Source of the DNA: Allocatelliglobosispora scoriae
GTDB taxonomy: Bacteria; Actinomycetota; Actinomycetes; Mycobacteriales; Micromonosporaceae
NCBI RefSeq assembly: GCF_014204945.1
Contig: NZ_JACHMN010000003.1
Coordinates: 1,984,001-2,048,000 of the forward strand
Direction of reading: 5' to 3'
DNA length: 64,000 bases
Part shown: positions 1 through 8,340 of the stretch, in pieces
How the letters are laid out: each line of letters opens with the position of its first letter
Numbering within the stretch: position 1 is the first letter of the stretch
Notes under the pieces: generated by a model
What the model was told of the DNA's origin: nothing
The model's database searches: none
Seen by the model: the letters and a program-made list of their open reading frames with translations, nothing else
Position numbers and translations under genes: made by a program

Positions 1-143
1 GCGAGTATCCCGACCTGGCGATACAGGGTGGTCTTGGGCACGTCGGGGAGGTGCTCCCCGAGCTCGGCGGTGGTGAGGCTGCGTCCGCCGGCGAAGGCGT
101 GCACGATGCGGATCCGCACCGGGTGCAGGAGGAGGTCGACCAT
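1..143 (-). CDS. Winged-HTH transcriptional regulator, N-terminal part (cut by window edge)
   Basis: The reverse strand reads MVDLLLHPVRIRIVHAF, then a TTAELGEHL...KTTLYRQVGIL helix-turn-helix segment, and runs off the left edge after about 47 residues. This is the start of an ArsR/HTH_20-like winged-helix regulator: the HPxRxxI opening and the TTLYRQ recognition helix are typical. ATG at 143 is chosen; an in-frame GTG at 149 is the alternative. It is transcribed divergently from the alpha/beta hydrolase at 186, with an inverted repeat between them, so it probably controls that hydrolase and itself. The effector domain lies outside the window. Confidence 0.72.
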   Translation of the reverse strand, partial: MVDLLLHPVRIRIVHAFAGGRSLTTAELGEHLPDVPKTTLYRQVGIL

Positions 144-161
144 GTCCACCCGGCTACTCTC

Positions 162-189
162 CCATATCTGGTACCATTCCCAAATATGG
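162..189. promoter_or_regulatory. Inverted repeat between divergent regulator and hydrolase (candidate operator)
   Basis: CCATATCTGG (162-171) and CCAAATATGG (180-189) form an inverted repeat with nine of ten positions matching, separated by 8 bp. Each arm is also a CCA-N4-TGG near-palindrome. The stretch is AT-rich against its surroundings. The right arm contains the ATG of the hydrolase, so a protein bound here would block both divergent starts. Assignment to the adjacent HTH protein is inference. Confidence 0.5.
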
Positions 190-1097
190 AAACGCTAACC
201 TCACCCCTCGCCGTACCCCGCGACGGCCGCCCGGCGGTCGTCTTCCTGCCCGGCGCCGGCACGATCGGCCGCGACTACTGGAATGTGCACCGCCGGGCCG
301 CCGAGCTGACCACCAGCGTGATCTACGACCGGGCCGGGACGGGCGACGGCGCCGCCGCAGACCTGCCGCGCACCCTGACCGAGGCGACCGACGAGCTGCG
401 GTCGCTGCTCCACGCCACCGTCGAGGGCCCCTACGTGCTGGTCGGGCACTCGCTCGGCGGTCTCTACGCGCGCTTCTACGCGACCCGGTTCCCCGGCGAG
501 GTGGCGGCTCTGCTGCTGCTCGATCCGGCTCACGAGGACTACAACGCGGCGATGCCCGCACCGCTGCGCGAGATCTGGGAGGGCTTCGACGCGGGCGAGG
601 TCGCGGCGTCCTTCGACGAGCTGCCCGCCGAGGTGCTGCAGTTCTACCGGAGCCTGTTCGCGCAGGAGCTGGCGAGCTGGCCCGCCGAGGTCCGCGAGCC
701 GCTCATCGACTACCACGCCAGCCCGCGCGGGCTCCGGATCGGCCTCCAGGAGGCGAGCAACCTCGACCGGATCTACGCCGAGATGCGCGCCGCCGGTCCG
801 CTGCCCGACGTCCCGCTGCTGATCCTCTCCTCGGCCGAGGTCGACCCCTTCAAGACCGCCGTCTCCGCGGGCATCCCCGCATCGCTGCTCCAGGGGGAGA
901 TCGACGCCAAGCTCCGGCTCTACACCGACTTCGCGGCGTCGGTGCCGAGGGGCGAGGTCCGCCCGGTCGCGGCCGGCCACGTCACGATCCACCTGCGGGG
1001 CGAGGAGGCTGTCGCACAGGCCGTCGCCGACCTCGTCACCGGCCGCCGCGCCGGTGGGATGGGGGAGGAGGGCACCCCGCCTGCCCCGGTGCGGTGA
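186..1097 (+). CDS. Alpha/beta hydrolase
   Basis: A 303-aa alpha/beta-hydrolase fold protein. Visible features are VVFLPGAG (oxyanion region), the nucleophile elbow GHSLGG with Ser89, a later aspartate in SSAEVDPF and the C-terminal histidine in AAGHVTIH, giving a plausible Ser-Asp-His triad. No signal peptide is seen, so it is probably cytoplasmic. The ATG at 186 is chosen because the homologous region begins about ten residues later; the open frame extends upstream to 51 but that part overlaps the divergent regulator. The start has no clear Shine-Dalgarno and sits inside the operator-like repeat, suggesting a leaderless mRNA. The substrate cannot be read from sequence. Confidence 0.88.
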   Translation: METLTSPLAVPRDGRPAVVFLPGAGTIGRDYWNVHRRAAELTTSVIYDRAGTGDGAAADLPRTLTEATDELRSLLHATVEGPYVLVGHSLGGLYARFYATRFPGEVAALLLLDPAHEDYNAAMPAPLREIWEGFDAGEVAASFDELPAEVLQFYRSLFAQELASWPAEVREPLIDYHASPRGLRIGLQEASNLDRIYAEMRAAGPLPDVPLLILSSAEVDPFKTAVSAGIPASLLQGEIDAKLRLYTDFAASVPRGEVRPVAAGHVTIHLRGEEAVAQAVADLVTGRRAGGMGEEGTPPAPVR

Positions 1098-1189
1098 AGC
1101 TGCTTCCCGTGGTCCGCTGAACGGGAACGGTAGTCTCCGGCGGGATGCCGGATCATTCGCGATGCCGCGTCCCGTGACGAAGGAGAAGC

Positions 1190-3160
1190 GTGGTGACTGA
1201 CCGGCAGCAGGCGGCCGATCCGGGCGACCCGGCGGGTGGGCCGCAGCCGGCTCATCGTCCGGGCGCACGCGATGTGGTGAGGCTCGGTGTGGTGGTGGCC
1301 GCGCTGGGTGTCGTCTTCGGCGACATCGGCACCAGCCCGATCTACACGATGCAGACCGTGTTCAGCCCGGCGGATCCGCACCCCGTGCCGGTCAGCACCG
1401 ACAACGTCTTCGGGGTCGTGTCACTGATCTTCTGGTCCGTCATGATCATCGTGACGCTCACCTACGTGCTGCTGGCGATGCGCGCCGACAACGACGGCGA
1501 GGGCGGCATCATGGCGCTGATCACGCTGCTGCGGCGGCAGGGCGCTCCCGGCGGCAGGCGGGCGACGGCGTTCCTGGCGGCGCTGGGCATCTTCGGCGCC
1601 GCCCTCTTCTTCGGCGACAGCATGATCACCCCGGCGATCTCGGTCCTGTCCGCCGTGGAGGGTCTCAAGGTCGTCAACCCCTCCCTCGAGCGGTTGATCA
1701 TCCCGATCACCGCCGTCATCATCGTCGTGCTGTTCATGGTGCAGCGCCGGGGCACGGCCGCGGTCGGCCGGGTGTTCGGGCCCATCATGATCGCCTGGTT
1801 CCTGGTGATCGCCGCCTGCGGCATCGGCGGGATCGCGCACCACCCCGACATCCTCCGGGCACTGTCACCGCTCTACGGGCTGAAGTTCCTCGCCGGCCAC
1901 TTCCACATCGCGTTCTTCTCGCTCGCCGCGATCGTGCTGGCGGTGACCGGTGCCGAGGCGCTCTACGCCGACATGGGGCACTTCGGCCGCCGCGCCATCA
2001 CCCGGGGCTGGCTGCTGCTCGTCCTGCCCGCGTGCGTGCTCAGCTACCTGGGGCAGGGTGCGCTGATCCTGAAGGACCCGGCCAACATCAGCGCTCCGTT
2101 CTTCCTCCTCGTCCCCGGGTGGGCCCGGCTGCCGCTGGTCCTGCTCGCCACCGCCGCGACGGTCATCGCCGCCCAGGCAGTGATCACGGGTGCCTACTCG
2201 GTCGCGTCGCAGGCAGCCCAGCTGGGCTACCTGCCCCGGCTGCGGATCGCGCACACCTCCGAGTCCAGCAAGGGCCAGATCTACGTGCCGTGGATCAACT
2301 GGGTGCTCCTCTTCTCCGTGCTCACGCTGGTCTTCGCGTTCCGCACCTCGGCGGCGCTGGCCTTCGCGTTCGGCATGGCCGTCACCGGCACCATCACCAT
2401 CACCACGCTGCTGTTCCTCTACGTCGCCCGCGCCACGTGGAAAACTCCACTATGGATCCTCGTCACCGGCGGCGCCGTGCTGATGACCGTGGACCTGCTC
2501 TTCGTCGCCGCCAACCTCACCAAGCTCGCCCACGGCGCATGGCTGCCGCTGCTGATCGGCCTCACCGCGTTCACCGTCATGACCACCTGGCAGCGCGGCC
2601 GGGAGATCGTCACCGCCGAGCGCGAACGCCGCGAGGGATCGCTGACCGAGTTCGTCGACCGGCTGCGCAACGGCAAGGCGCTCCTGCGCCGGGTGCCCGG
2701 CACGGCGGTCTTCCTCAACCGCGGCAAGCAGACCGCACCCCTGGCCCTGCGGGCCAACGTCGACCACAACCACGTCCGCCACCAGCACATCGTCATCGTG
2801 TCGATCGAGACCCAGCCGGTGCCCCGGGTCCCGGCGGGCGAGCGGCTCACCGTCGACCACCTCGGCAACCCCGCCGACGGCATCATCCACGTCACCGCCC
2901 GCTACGGCTACATGGAGACGCCGGACATCCCGGCCGCGCTGCGTACGCTGGACCTGACCCAGACCGAGGGCGAGCTGGAGCTGCACGACGCCTCCTACTT
3001 CCTGTCGAAGATCGAGCTGCGGGCCGGCGACGAGCCCACGATGGCGGCCTGGCGCAAGCGGCTGTTCATCGCCACCTCCCACATCACCGCGGACGCCGCC
3101 GAGCACTTCTCGCTGCCCCGCGACCGCACCGTCATCACGGGCTCCCACATCGAGGTCTGA
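1190..3160 (+). CDS. kup: Low-affinity potassium uptake protein Kup
   Basis: A 656-aa Kup/HAK/KT-family K+:H+ symporter. The family signature GDIGTSPIYT lies at residues 44-53, followed by about twelve membrane segments to residue ~470 and a soluble C-terminal domain of about 170 residues, which matches the family layout and length. GTG at 1190 follows AAGGAG at 1180-1185; a second GTG at 1193 is possible. It takes up potassium at the cytoplasmic membrane independently of ATP. The downstream kdp genes encode the high-affinity ATP-driven system, so the two classes of K+ importer sit side by side, separated by a hairpin at 3162-3189. Confidence 0.96.
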   Translation: MVTDRQQAADPGDPAGGPQPAHRPGARDVVRLGVVVAALGVVFGDIGTSPIYTMQTVFSPADPHPVPVSTDNVFGVVSLIFWSVMIIVTLTYVLLAMRADNDGEGGIMALITLLRRQGAPGGRRATAFLAALGIFGAALFFGDSMITPAISVLSAVEGLKVVNPSLERLIIPITAVIIVVLFMVQRRGTAAVGRVFGPIMIAWFLVIAACGIGGIAHHPDILRALSPLYGLKFLAGHFHIAFFSLAAIVLAVTGAEALYADMGHFGRRAITRGWLLLVLPACVLSYLGQGALILKDPANISAPFFLLVPGWARLPLVLLATAATVIAAQAVITGAYSVASQAAQLGYLPRLRIAHTSESSKGQIYVPWINWVLLFSVLTLVFAFRTSAALAFAFGMAVTGTITITTLLFLYVARATWKTPLWILVTGGAVLMTVDLLFVAANLTKLAHGAWLPLLIGLTAFTVMTTWQRGREIVTAERERREGSLTEFVDRLRNGKALLRRVPGTAVFLNRGKQTAPLALRANVDHNHVRHQHIVIVSIETQPVPRVPAGERLTVDHLGNPADGIIHVTARYGYMETPDIPAALRTLDLTQTEGELELHDASYFLSKIELRAGDEPTMAAWRKRLFIATSHITADAAEHFSLPRDRTVITGSHIEV

Positions 3161-3161
3161 G

Positions 3162-3189
3162 CGGCGGGGTGAGGGCGCCCACCCCGCCG
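3162..3189 (+). terminator. Hairpin terminator after kup
   Basis: CGGCGGGGTG at 3162-3171 pairs perfectly with CACCCCGCCG at 3180-3189 around an 8-nt loop, starting 2 bp after the kup stop codon. There is no T-tract, as is common in high-GC actinobacteria. It should separate kup from the kdp transcript. Confidence 0.65.
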
Positions 3190-3351
3190 TCAAGATCGCG
3201 TCAAGAAACCGCCGACCTGCGTATCCAAAGCGTCAGGAACCCGTTTGCGGCGATGAAATGCGAGTTCACTCCTACTCGCGGCCGGTGAATCCACCGGATC
3301 GCGGGATGCCGAGGCATCGCATACATCGTCGACAAACGAAGGAGGCGCACG
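3190..3351 (+). promoter_or_regulatory. Upstream region of the kdp operon
   Basis: About 160 bp between the kup terminator and the first kdp ORF, noticeably less GC-rich than the genes. It contains the palindrome GATGCCGAGGCATC (3305-3318) about 35 bp before the first start codon, and ends with a strong Shine-Dalgarno (AAGGAGG) just upstream of 3352. The kdp promoter and KdpE site are expected here by analogy with other bacteria; no promoter hexamers are convincing, and the palindrome is only a candidate operator. Confidence 0.35.
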
Positions 3352-3435
3352 GTGGCCGACATGGCTTTCGTGTTGCTCACGGTGGGGCTGTTCGCAGTGC
3401 TCGCCCTCGTCGTCCGGGGAGCTGAGCGGCTGTGA
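3352..3435 (+). CDS. Small membrane protein preceding kdpF (27 aa)
   Basis: GTG at 3352, six bases after a strong AAGGAGG, opens a 27-codon ORF: MADMAFVLLTVGLFAVL, then a few more hydrophobic residues and a charged tail RGAERL. It is a single transmembrane helix. Its stop overlaps the kdpF start (GTGA), so the two are translationally coupled. Similar short ORFs precede kdpF in other actinobacteria as I recall them, but no function is known to me. It could be an accessory subunit stabilising KdpABC, as KdpF does, or a leader. The good ribosome site and coupling argue that it is translated. Confidence 0.65.
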   Translation: MADMAFVLLTVGLFAVLALVVRGAERL

Positions 3436-3518
3436 GCACCAACCTGATCGGCTTGATCATCGCCAGCGGCCTGGCGCTCCTCATGGTCGCCGCCCTGCTG
3501 TTCCCGGAAAAGTTCTGA
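3432..3518 (+). CDS. kdpF: K+-transporting ATPase small subunit KdpF
   Basis: A 28-residue hydrophobic peptide, one transmembrane helix ending in the typical KdpF tail LLFPEKF. It starts at GTG 3432, overlapping the stop of the preceding small ORF, and lies 10 bp before kdpA. KdpF is a lipid-like stabilising subunit of the KdpFABC membrane complex. It is easily missed because of its size, but position, length and the FPEKF end make the call firm. Confidence 0.88.
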   Translation: MSTNLIGLIIASGLALLMVAALLFPEKF

Positions 3519-3528
3519 GGCCGAGCAG

Positions 3529-5205
3529 ATGACCACGACATCCGCCGGAGTGATCTTCATCCTCTCGCTGCTCGCCGCCCTGGCGGTCGCGTACCGCTAC
3601 CTCGGCGACCACATGTACGGGGTGGTCTCGGCCACCCGCCACAGCCGGGCCGAGCGCGGCATCTACCGGGCGGTCGGCGTCGACGCGGACGCCGAGCAGT
3701 CCTGGGGGGTCTACGCGCGCAGCGTGCTCGCCTTCTCGGTGATCTCGCTGCTCTTCCTCTACGGCTTCCTGCGCCTGCAGGACCACCTCCTCGCCTCGCT
3801 CGGCCCGGCCCTCTCGGCCGGGATCGACGACCGGGTCTTCCCGCACCTGGGCTGGAACACGGCGGTCAGCTTCGTGACGAACACCAACTGGCAGGCCTAT
3901 TCGGGTGAGTCGACGATGACGCACGTCGTGCAGATGGCCGGTCTCGCGGTGCAGAACTTCGTCTCCGCCGCCGTCGGCATCGCGGTCGCGATCGCGCTGG
4001 TCCGCGGCTTCGCCCGGCACCGCTCGGGCACCCTGGGCAACTTCTGGGTGGACCTGACCCGCATCACCTGCCGCATCCTGCTGCCCCTGTCGATCGTCGC
4101 GGCGGTCGCGCTGCTCATCGGCGGCGTGGTGCAGAACCTGACCGACGGCTCGCTGGTCACCACCCTCACCGGCGGCAGCCAGCACCTCACCGGCGGCCCG
4201 GTCGCCAGCCAGGAGGCGATCAAGGAGCTCGGCACCAACGGCGGCGGCTTCTACAACACCAACTCGGCGCACCCCTTCGAGAACCCGACGGGCTGGACCA
4301 ACTGGCTGGAGATCTTCCTGCTGCTGCTGATCCCGTTCAGCCTGCCCCGGGTCTTCGGCCGGATGGTCGGCGACAACCGCCAGGGCTACGCGATCGTCGC
4401 GGTGATGGGCATCCTCGCCATCGCGAGCATCGCCCTGACCAACGCGTTCGAGCTCTCCGCCGGCGGCACGGTGCCGCAGGCGGTCGGCGCCGCGCTGGAG
4501 GGCAAGGAGGTCCGGTTCGGCGTCGCCGACTCGTCCACCTTCGCCGCGGCCACGACACTGACCTCGACCGGTGCGGTCAACTCGTTCCACGACTCGTTCA
4601 CCCCGCTCGGCGGGATGATGCCGATCGTCAACATGATGCTCGGCGAGGTCGCTCCGGGCGGCACGGGCTCCGGCCTCTACGGCATGCTCGTCATCGCGGT
4701 GATCACGGTCTTCGTGGCCGGGCTCATGGTCGGGCGCACCCCCGAATACCTGGGCAAGAAGATCGGCGCCCGGGAGATGAAGTTCGCGTCGCTCTACTTC
4801 CTGGTGACCCCGGCGCTCGTACTCGTCGGAACAGCCGCGGCGCTCGCGACCGGCAACAGTTCGACGGCCCTGAACGTCGGCCCGCACGGGTTCGCCGAGG
4901 TGCTCTACGCCTTCACGTCGGCGGCGAACAACAACGGGTCGGCCTTCGCCGGCATCACCGTCAACACCCCGTGGTGGGACACCGCGCTGGGGCTGGCGAT
5001 GCTGCTGGGCCGCTTCCTGCCGATCATTCTCGTGCTCGGCCTCGCCGGATCCCTCGCCGCGCAGCAGCCCACCCCGGCCTCGGCGGGCACGCTGCCCACC
5101 CACAAGCCCCTGTTCATCGGGATGGTGGTCGGCGTCGTGGTCGTCCTCGTCGCGCTGACCTTCCTCCCCGCGCTCGCGCTCGGCCCGCTGGCCGAGGGCC
5201 TGTGA
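3529..5205 (+). CDS. kdpA: K+-transporting ATPase subunit A (potassium channel-like)
   Basis: A 558-aa multi-spanning membrane protein of normal KdpA length. The K+ selectivity-filter loops are visible: TNWQAYSGE near residue 120, [12 protein letters not shown] near 235, and [10 protein letters not shown] near 465. KdpA binds and conducts K+ in the KdpFABC complex, in which ATP hydrolysis by KdpB drives uptake. ATG at 3529 follows a purine-rich site 10 bp after kdpF. The stop overlaps a possible GTG start of kdpB (5202). It is the first large gene of the kdpFABC unit, expected to be induced by K+ limitation or osmotic upshift through KdpDE. Confidence 0.97.
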   Translation: MTTTSAGVIFILSLLAALAVAYRYLGDHMYGVVSATRHSRAERGIYRAVGVDADAEQSWGVYARSVLAFSVISLLFLYGFLRLQDHLLASLGPALSAGIDDRVFPHLGWNTAVSFVTNTNWQAYSGESTMTHVVQMAGLAVQNFVSAAVGIAVAIALVRGFARHRSGTLGNFWVDLTRITCRILLPLSIVAAVALLIGGVVQNLTDGSLVTTLTGGSQHLTGGPVASQEAIKELGTNGGGFYNTNSAHPFENPTGWTNWLEIFLLLLIPFSLPRVFGRMVGDNRQGYAIVAVMGILAIASIALTNAFELSAGGTVPQAVGAALEGKEVRFGVADSSTFAAATTLTSTGAVNSFHDSFTPLGGMMPIVNMMLGEVAPGGTGSGLYGMLVIAVITVFVAGLMVGRTPEYLGKKIGAREMKFASLYFLVTPALVLVGTAAALATGNSSTALNVGPHGFAEVLYAFTSAANNNGSAFAGITVNTPWWDTALGLAMLLGRFLPIILVLGLAGSLAAQQPTPASAGTLPTHKPLFIGMVVGVVVVLVALTFLPALALGPLAEGL

Positions 5206-5219
5206 CTGCGAAAGAGACG

Positions 5220-7364
5220 ATGACCATGAGTGTCACGACTGTGACCACCCCCGAAAGGTCCGGACCGCGTGTGGTCGGTGGCGGCCTGCTCGACCCCCGG
5301 CAACTGCTGCGGTCGCTGCCCGACGCGGCCCGCAAGCTCGACCCGCGCACCCTGTGGCGCAACCCGGTGATGCTGATCGTCGAGGTCGGCGCCGTCTACA
5401 CCACCGTGCTCGCCGTTGCCCACCCCTCCCTGTTCGCCTGGTCGATCACGATCTGGCTGTGGCTGACCGTCGTCTTCGCCAACCTCGCCGAAGCGGTGGC
5501 GGAGGGCCGGGGCAAGGCGCAGGCGGCGACACTGCGCCAGGCGAAGAAGGACACGATCGCCCGACGGCTCACCGGCTGGCGTGAGGGCGCGACGGCGTAC
5601 CGGGAAGCGGCGGTGGCGGCGTCGGCGCTCGCGCAGGGCGACATCGTCGTCGTCGAGGCGGGCGAGATCATCCCCGGCGACGGTGACGTGGTCGAGGGCA
5701 TCGCCAGCGTCGACGAGTCCGCGATCACCGGCGAGTCCGCACCCGTGATCCGGGAGTCCGGCGGTGACCGCAGCGCCGTCACCGGCGGCACGAAGGTCCT
5801 CTCCGACCGGATCGTCGTCAGGATCACCCAGAAGCCGGGGGAGAGCTTCATCGACCGGATGATCGCGCTCGTCGAGGGCGCCGACCGGCAGAAGACCCCC
5901 AACGAGATCGCGCTCAACATCCTGCTCGCCAGCCTGACGATCGTGTTCCTGCTGGCGGTGGTCACGCTGCAGCCGATGGCGGTCTTCGCCAAGGGCTGGC
6001 AGGGCGCGGCCCCCGACACCGCCGCGCTCGACGGCACCGGTGTCAGCGGCATCGTGCTCGCGTCGCTGCTGGTCTGCCTCATCCCGACCACGATCGGCGC
6101 CCTGCTCTCGGCGATCGGCATCGCCGGGATGGACCGCCTGGTGCAGCGCAACGTGCTCGCGATGAGCGGCCGGGCGGTGGAGGCTGCGGGCGATGTCAAC
6201 ACGCTGCTGCTCGACAAGACCGGCACGATCACCCTCGGCAACCGCCAGGCCGCCGAGTTCCTGCCGGTCGACGGCGTCGAACCGCTCACCCTCGCCGACG
6301 CGGCGCAGCTCTCCAGCCTCGCCGACGAGACACCGGAGGGCCGGTCGATCGTCGTGCTGGCGAAGGAGGCGCACGGCCTGCGGGCCCGCGCGGACGGCGC
6401 GATGGCCGACGCCGCCTTCGTGCCGTTCACGGCGCAGACCCGGATGTCGGGGGTCGACATCGACGGCCGGCGGATCCGCAAGGGCGCCGCGGCCGCGGTC
6501 ATGAAGTGGGTCCGCGACAACGGCGGCCACCCCACAGACGACGTCGGCCCGGCCGTCGACGCGATCAGCTCCGCCGGCGGTACGCCGCTGGTGGTGGCCG
6601 AGAAGCTCGGCGACGCACCGGCCCGGGCGCTCGGCGTGATCCACCTCAAGGACATCGTCAAGGCCGGGATGCGGGAGCGCTTCGCCGAGATGCGCCGGAT
6701 GGGCATCCGTACCGTGATGATCACCGGGGACAACCCGCAGACCGCGAAGGCGATCGCCGAGGAGGCCGGAGTCGACGACTTCCTCGCCGAGGCGACCCCG
6801 GAGGAGAAGCTCGCCCTGATCCGCACGGAGCAGGAGGGCGGCCGGCTCGTCGCGATGACCGGCGACGGCACCAACGACGCGCCGGCGCTCGCCCAGGCCG
6901 ACGTCGGCGTGGCGATGAACACCGGCACGTCGGCGGCGAAGGAGGCCGGCAACATGGTCGACCTCGACTCCGACCCGACGAAGCTGATCGAGATCGTCGA
7001 GATCGGCAAGCAGCTCCTCATCACCCGGGGTGCCCTGACCACGTTCTCCATCGCCAACGACATCGCGAAATACTTCGCGATCATCCCGGCGATGTTCGCG
7101 GTCGTCTACCCCGACCTCGACAAGCTCAACATCATGCGGCTGGGCAGCCCCGAGTCGGCGATCCTGTCCGCCGTCGTCTTCAACGCGCTGGTGATCATCG
7201 CGCTGATCCCGCTGGCACTGCGCGGCGTGCGTTACAAGCCGAGCAGCGCTGGCGCGCTGCTGACCCGCAACCTCTGGGTCTACGGCCTCGGCGGCATCGT
7301 CGCACCATTCCTCGGCATCAAGATCATTGATGTCCTGCTCAACCTCGTCGGGGGGATCTCGTAA
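5220..7364 (+). CDS. kdpB: K+-transporting P-type ATPase subunit B
   Basis: About 714 aa, close to the family norm (E. coli about 680). It carries the P-type ATPase hallmarks: TGES in the actuator domain, phosphorylation motif DKTGT with Asp332, and hinge motif TGDGTNDAP. It hydrolyses ATP to energise K+ transport through KdpA. ATG 5220 after AAAGAG is chosen; ATG 5226 and GTG 5202 (overlapping the kdpA stop) are alternatives. The last base of its TAA is the first base of the kdpC ATG, so kdpB and kdpC are translationally coupled. The open frame extends upstream into kdpA, but that part is a shadow. Confidence 0.97.
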   Translation: MTMSVTTVTTPERSGPRVVGGGLLDPRQLLRSLPDAARKLDPRTLWRNPVMLIVEVGAVYTTVLAVAHPSLFAWSITIWLWLTVVFANLAEAVAEGRGKAQAATLRQAKKDTIARRLTGWREGATAYREAAVAASALAQGDIVVVEAGEIIPGDGDVVEGIASVDESAITGESAPVIRESGGDRSAVTGGTKVLSDRIVVRITQKPGESFIDRMIALVEGADRQKTPNEIALNILLASLTIVFLLAVVTLQPMAVFAKGWQGAAPDTAALDGTGVSGIVLASLLVCLIPTTIGALLSAIGIAGMDRLVQRNVLAMSGRAVEAAGDVNTLLLDKTGTITLGNRQAAEFLPVDGVEPLTLADAAQLSSLADETPEGRSIVVLAKEAHGLRARADGAMADAAFVPFTAQTRMSGVDIDGRRIRKGAAAAVMKWVRDNGGHPTDDVGPAVDAISSAGGTPLVVAEKLGDAPARALGVIHLKDIVKAGMRERFAEMRRMGIRTVMITGDNPQTAKAIAEEAGVDDFLAEATPEEKLALIRTEQEGGRLVAMTGDGTNDAPALAQADVGVAMNTGTSAAKEAGNMVDLDSDPTKLIEIVEIGKQLLITRGALTTFSIANDIAKYFAIIPAMFAVVYPDLDKLNIMRLGSPESAILSAVVFNALVIIALIPLALRGVRYKPSSAGALLTRNLWVYGLGGIVAPFLGIKIIDVLLNLVGGIS

Positions 7365-8245
7365 TGCGCCTGCCACGGTGGATCTCACAGCACATCGCCG
7401 CCCTGCGCGCCGTCCTGCTCTTCACGCTGCTGCTCGGCGTCGCGTACCCGCTGGTCGTCACCGGGGTCGCCCAGTTGCCCGGGCTCGATGCCAAGGCCGG
7501 CGGCTCTATCGTCGAGGTGAACGGGCAGCCGGTCGGCAGCTCGCTGATCGGCCAGTCGTTCACCGACGCCGACGGCAACCCGGTGCCGAAATACTTCCAG
7601 TCCCGCCCGTCGGCCTCCGGTTACGACCCGGACGCCACCGCGGCGAGCAACCTCGGCCCGGAGAGCATCGAGGACACCCTCGGCGACCCGGCCCTCGACC
7701 CGAACTCCGCCGACGGCGACGGCAGCGCGCAGTCGCTGCTCACCCAGGTCTGCGCCCGCAGCCTGGCGGTCGGTCGGCTGGAGGGGGTCAGCGGTGCCCG
7801 GCCCTACTGCACCGGCGACGGTCTCGGCGCGACGCTGCGGGTCTTCTACTCCGGCGGCCTCACCGGCACCGTGACCCGCGCGGTCAGCGTCAACCAGGCC
7901 TGCCCGGCGACCCCGTTCCTCAGCGCCTACCGCGGCGTGCCGGTGGAGTGCGCCCGGTTCGGCGACGACTACTCCGGCGGGGTGCTGGTCCCGATCCGGG
8001 GCGACGCGCCTGATCGGCCGGTCGTCCCGGCCGACGCGGTCACCGCCAGCGGCAGCTCGCTCGACCCGCACATCAGCGTCGAGTACGCCGAGCTGCAGGC
8101 CCCGCGGATCGCCCGGGAGCGCCACCTGGGCGTGGACGCCGTGCGGAAGCTCATCGCCGAGCACACCACCGGCCGGGGCCTGGGCTTCCTCGGCGAGCCC
8201 GCCGTCAACGTCCTGGAGCTCAACCTGGCCCTGGACCGCGGCTGA
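7364..8245 (+). CDS. kdpC: K+-transporting ATPase subunit C, with an extra cysteine-containing insertion
   Basis: N-terminal membrane helix (about residues 13-35), then the KdpC features GQSF, KYFQSRPSAS, SNLGPES and, near the C-terminus, VTASGSSLDPHIS and VNVLELNLAL. KdpC is the extracytoplasmic-facing subunit stabilising KdpA-KdpB. At 293 aa it is about 100 aa longer than E. coli KdpC (about 190): the extra length lies between residues ~125 and ~220, in the stretch that normally joins the SNLGP and VTASGS blocks, and contains Cys130, Cys149, Cys180 and Cys196. The cysteine spacing suggests two disulfides outside the membrane. The gene is coupled to kdpB by a one-base overlap. Confidence 0.94.
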   Translation: MRLPRWISQHIAALRAVLLFTLLLGVAYPLVVTGVAQLPGLDAKAGGSIVEVNGQPVGSSLIGQSFTDADGNPVPKYFQSRPSASGYDPDATAASNLGPESIEDTLGDPALDPNSADGDGSAQSLLTQVCARSLAVGRLEGVSGARPYCTGDGLGATLRVFYSGGLTGTVTRAVSVNQACPATPFLSAYRGVPVECARFGDDYSGGVLVPIRGDAPDRPVVPADAVTASGSSLDPHISVEYAELQAPRIARERHLGVDAVRKLIAEHTTGRGLGFLGEPAVNVLELNLALDRG

Positions 8246-8256
8246 CCCCACCCGGC

Positions 8257-8296
8257 GTGCCCGGTGACCGGACCTCCGATTCCGGCCACCGGGCAC
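8257..8296 (+). terminator. Hairpin between kdpC and kdpD
   Basis: GTGCCCGGTGACCGG (8257-8271) pairs with CCGGCCACCGGGCAC (8282-8296) with one mismatch and a 10-nt loop, starting 11 bp after the kdpC stop. No T-tract follows. It may end or attenuate kdpFABC transcription so that kdpDE is made at a different level. Confidence 0.55.
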
Positions 8297-8340
8297 GTCC
8301 AGCGATCCCGGCGGGCGCCGGTTGAGGAGAATGAGCAGCT

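Noticed and set aside
180-189. CCAAATATGG as a MADS-type CArG box
   Set aside because: It matches the eukaryotic consensus by chance; it is better explained as one arm of a bacterial inverted repeat.
1098-1189. A c-di-AMP (ydaO) riboswitch upstream of kup
   Set aside because: The gap is only 92 bp, too short for the aptamer, and lacks its conserved elements.
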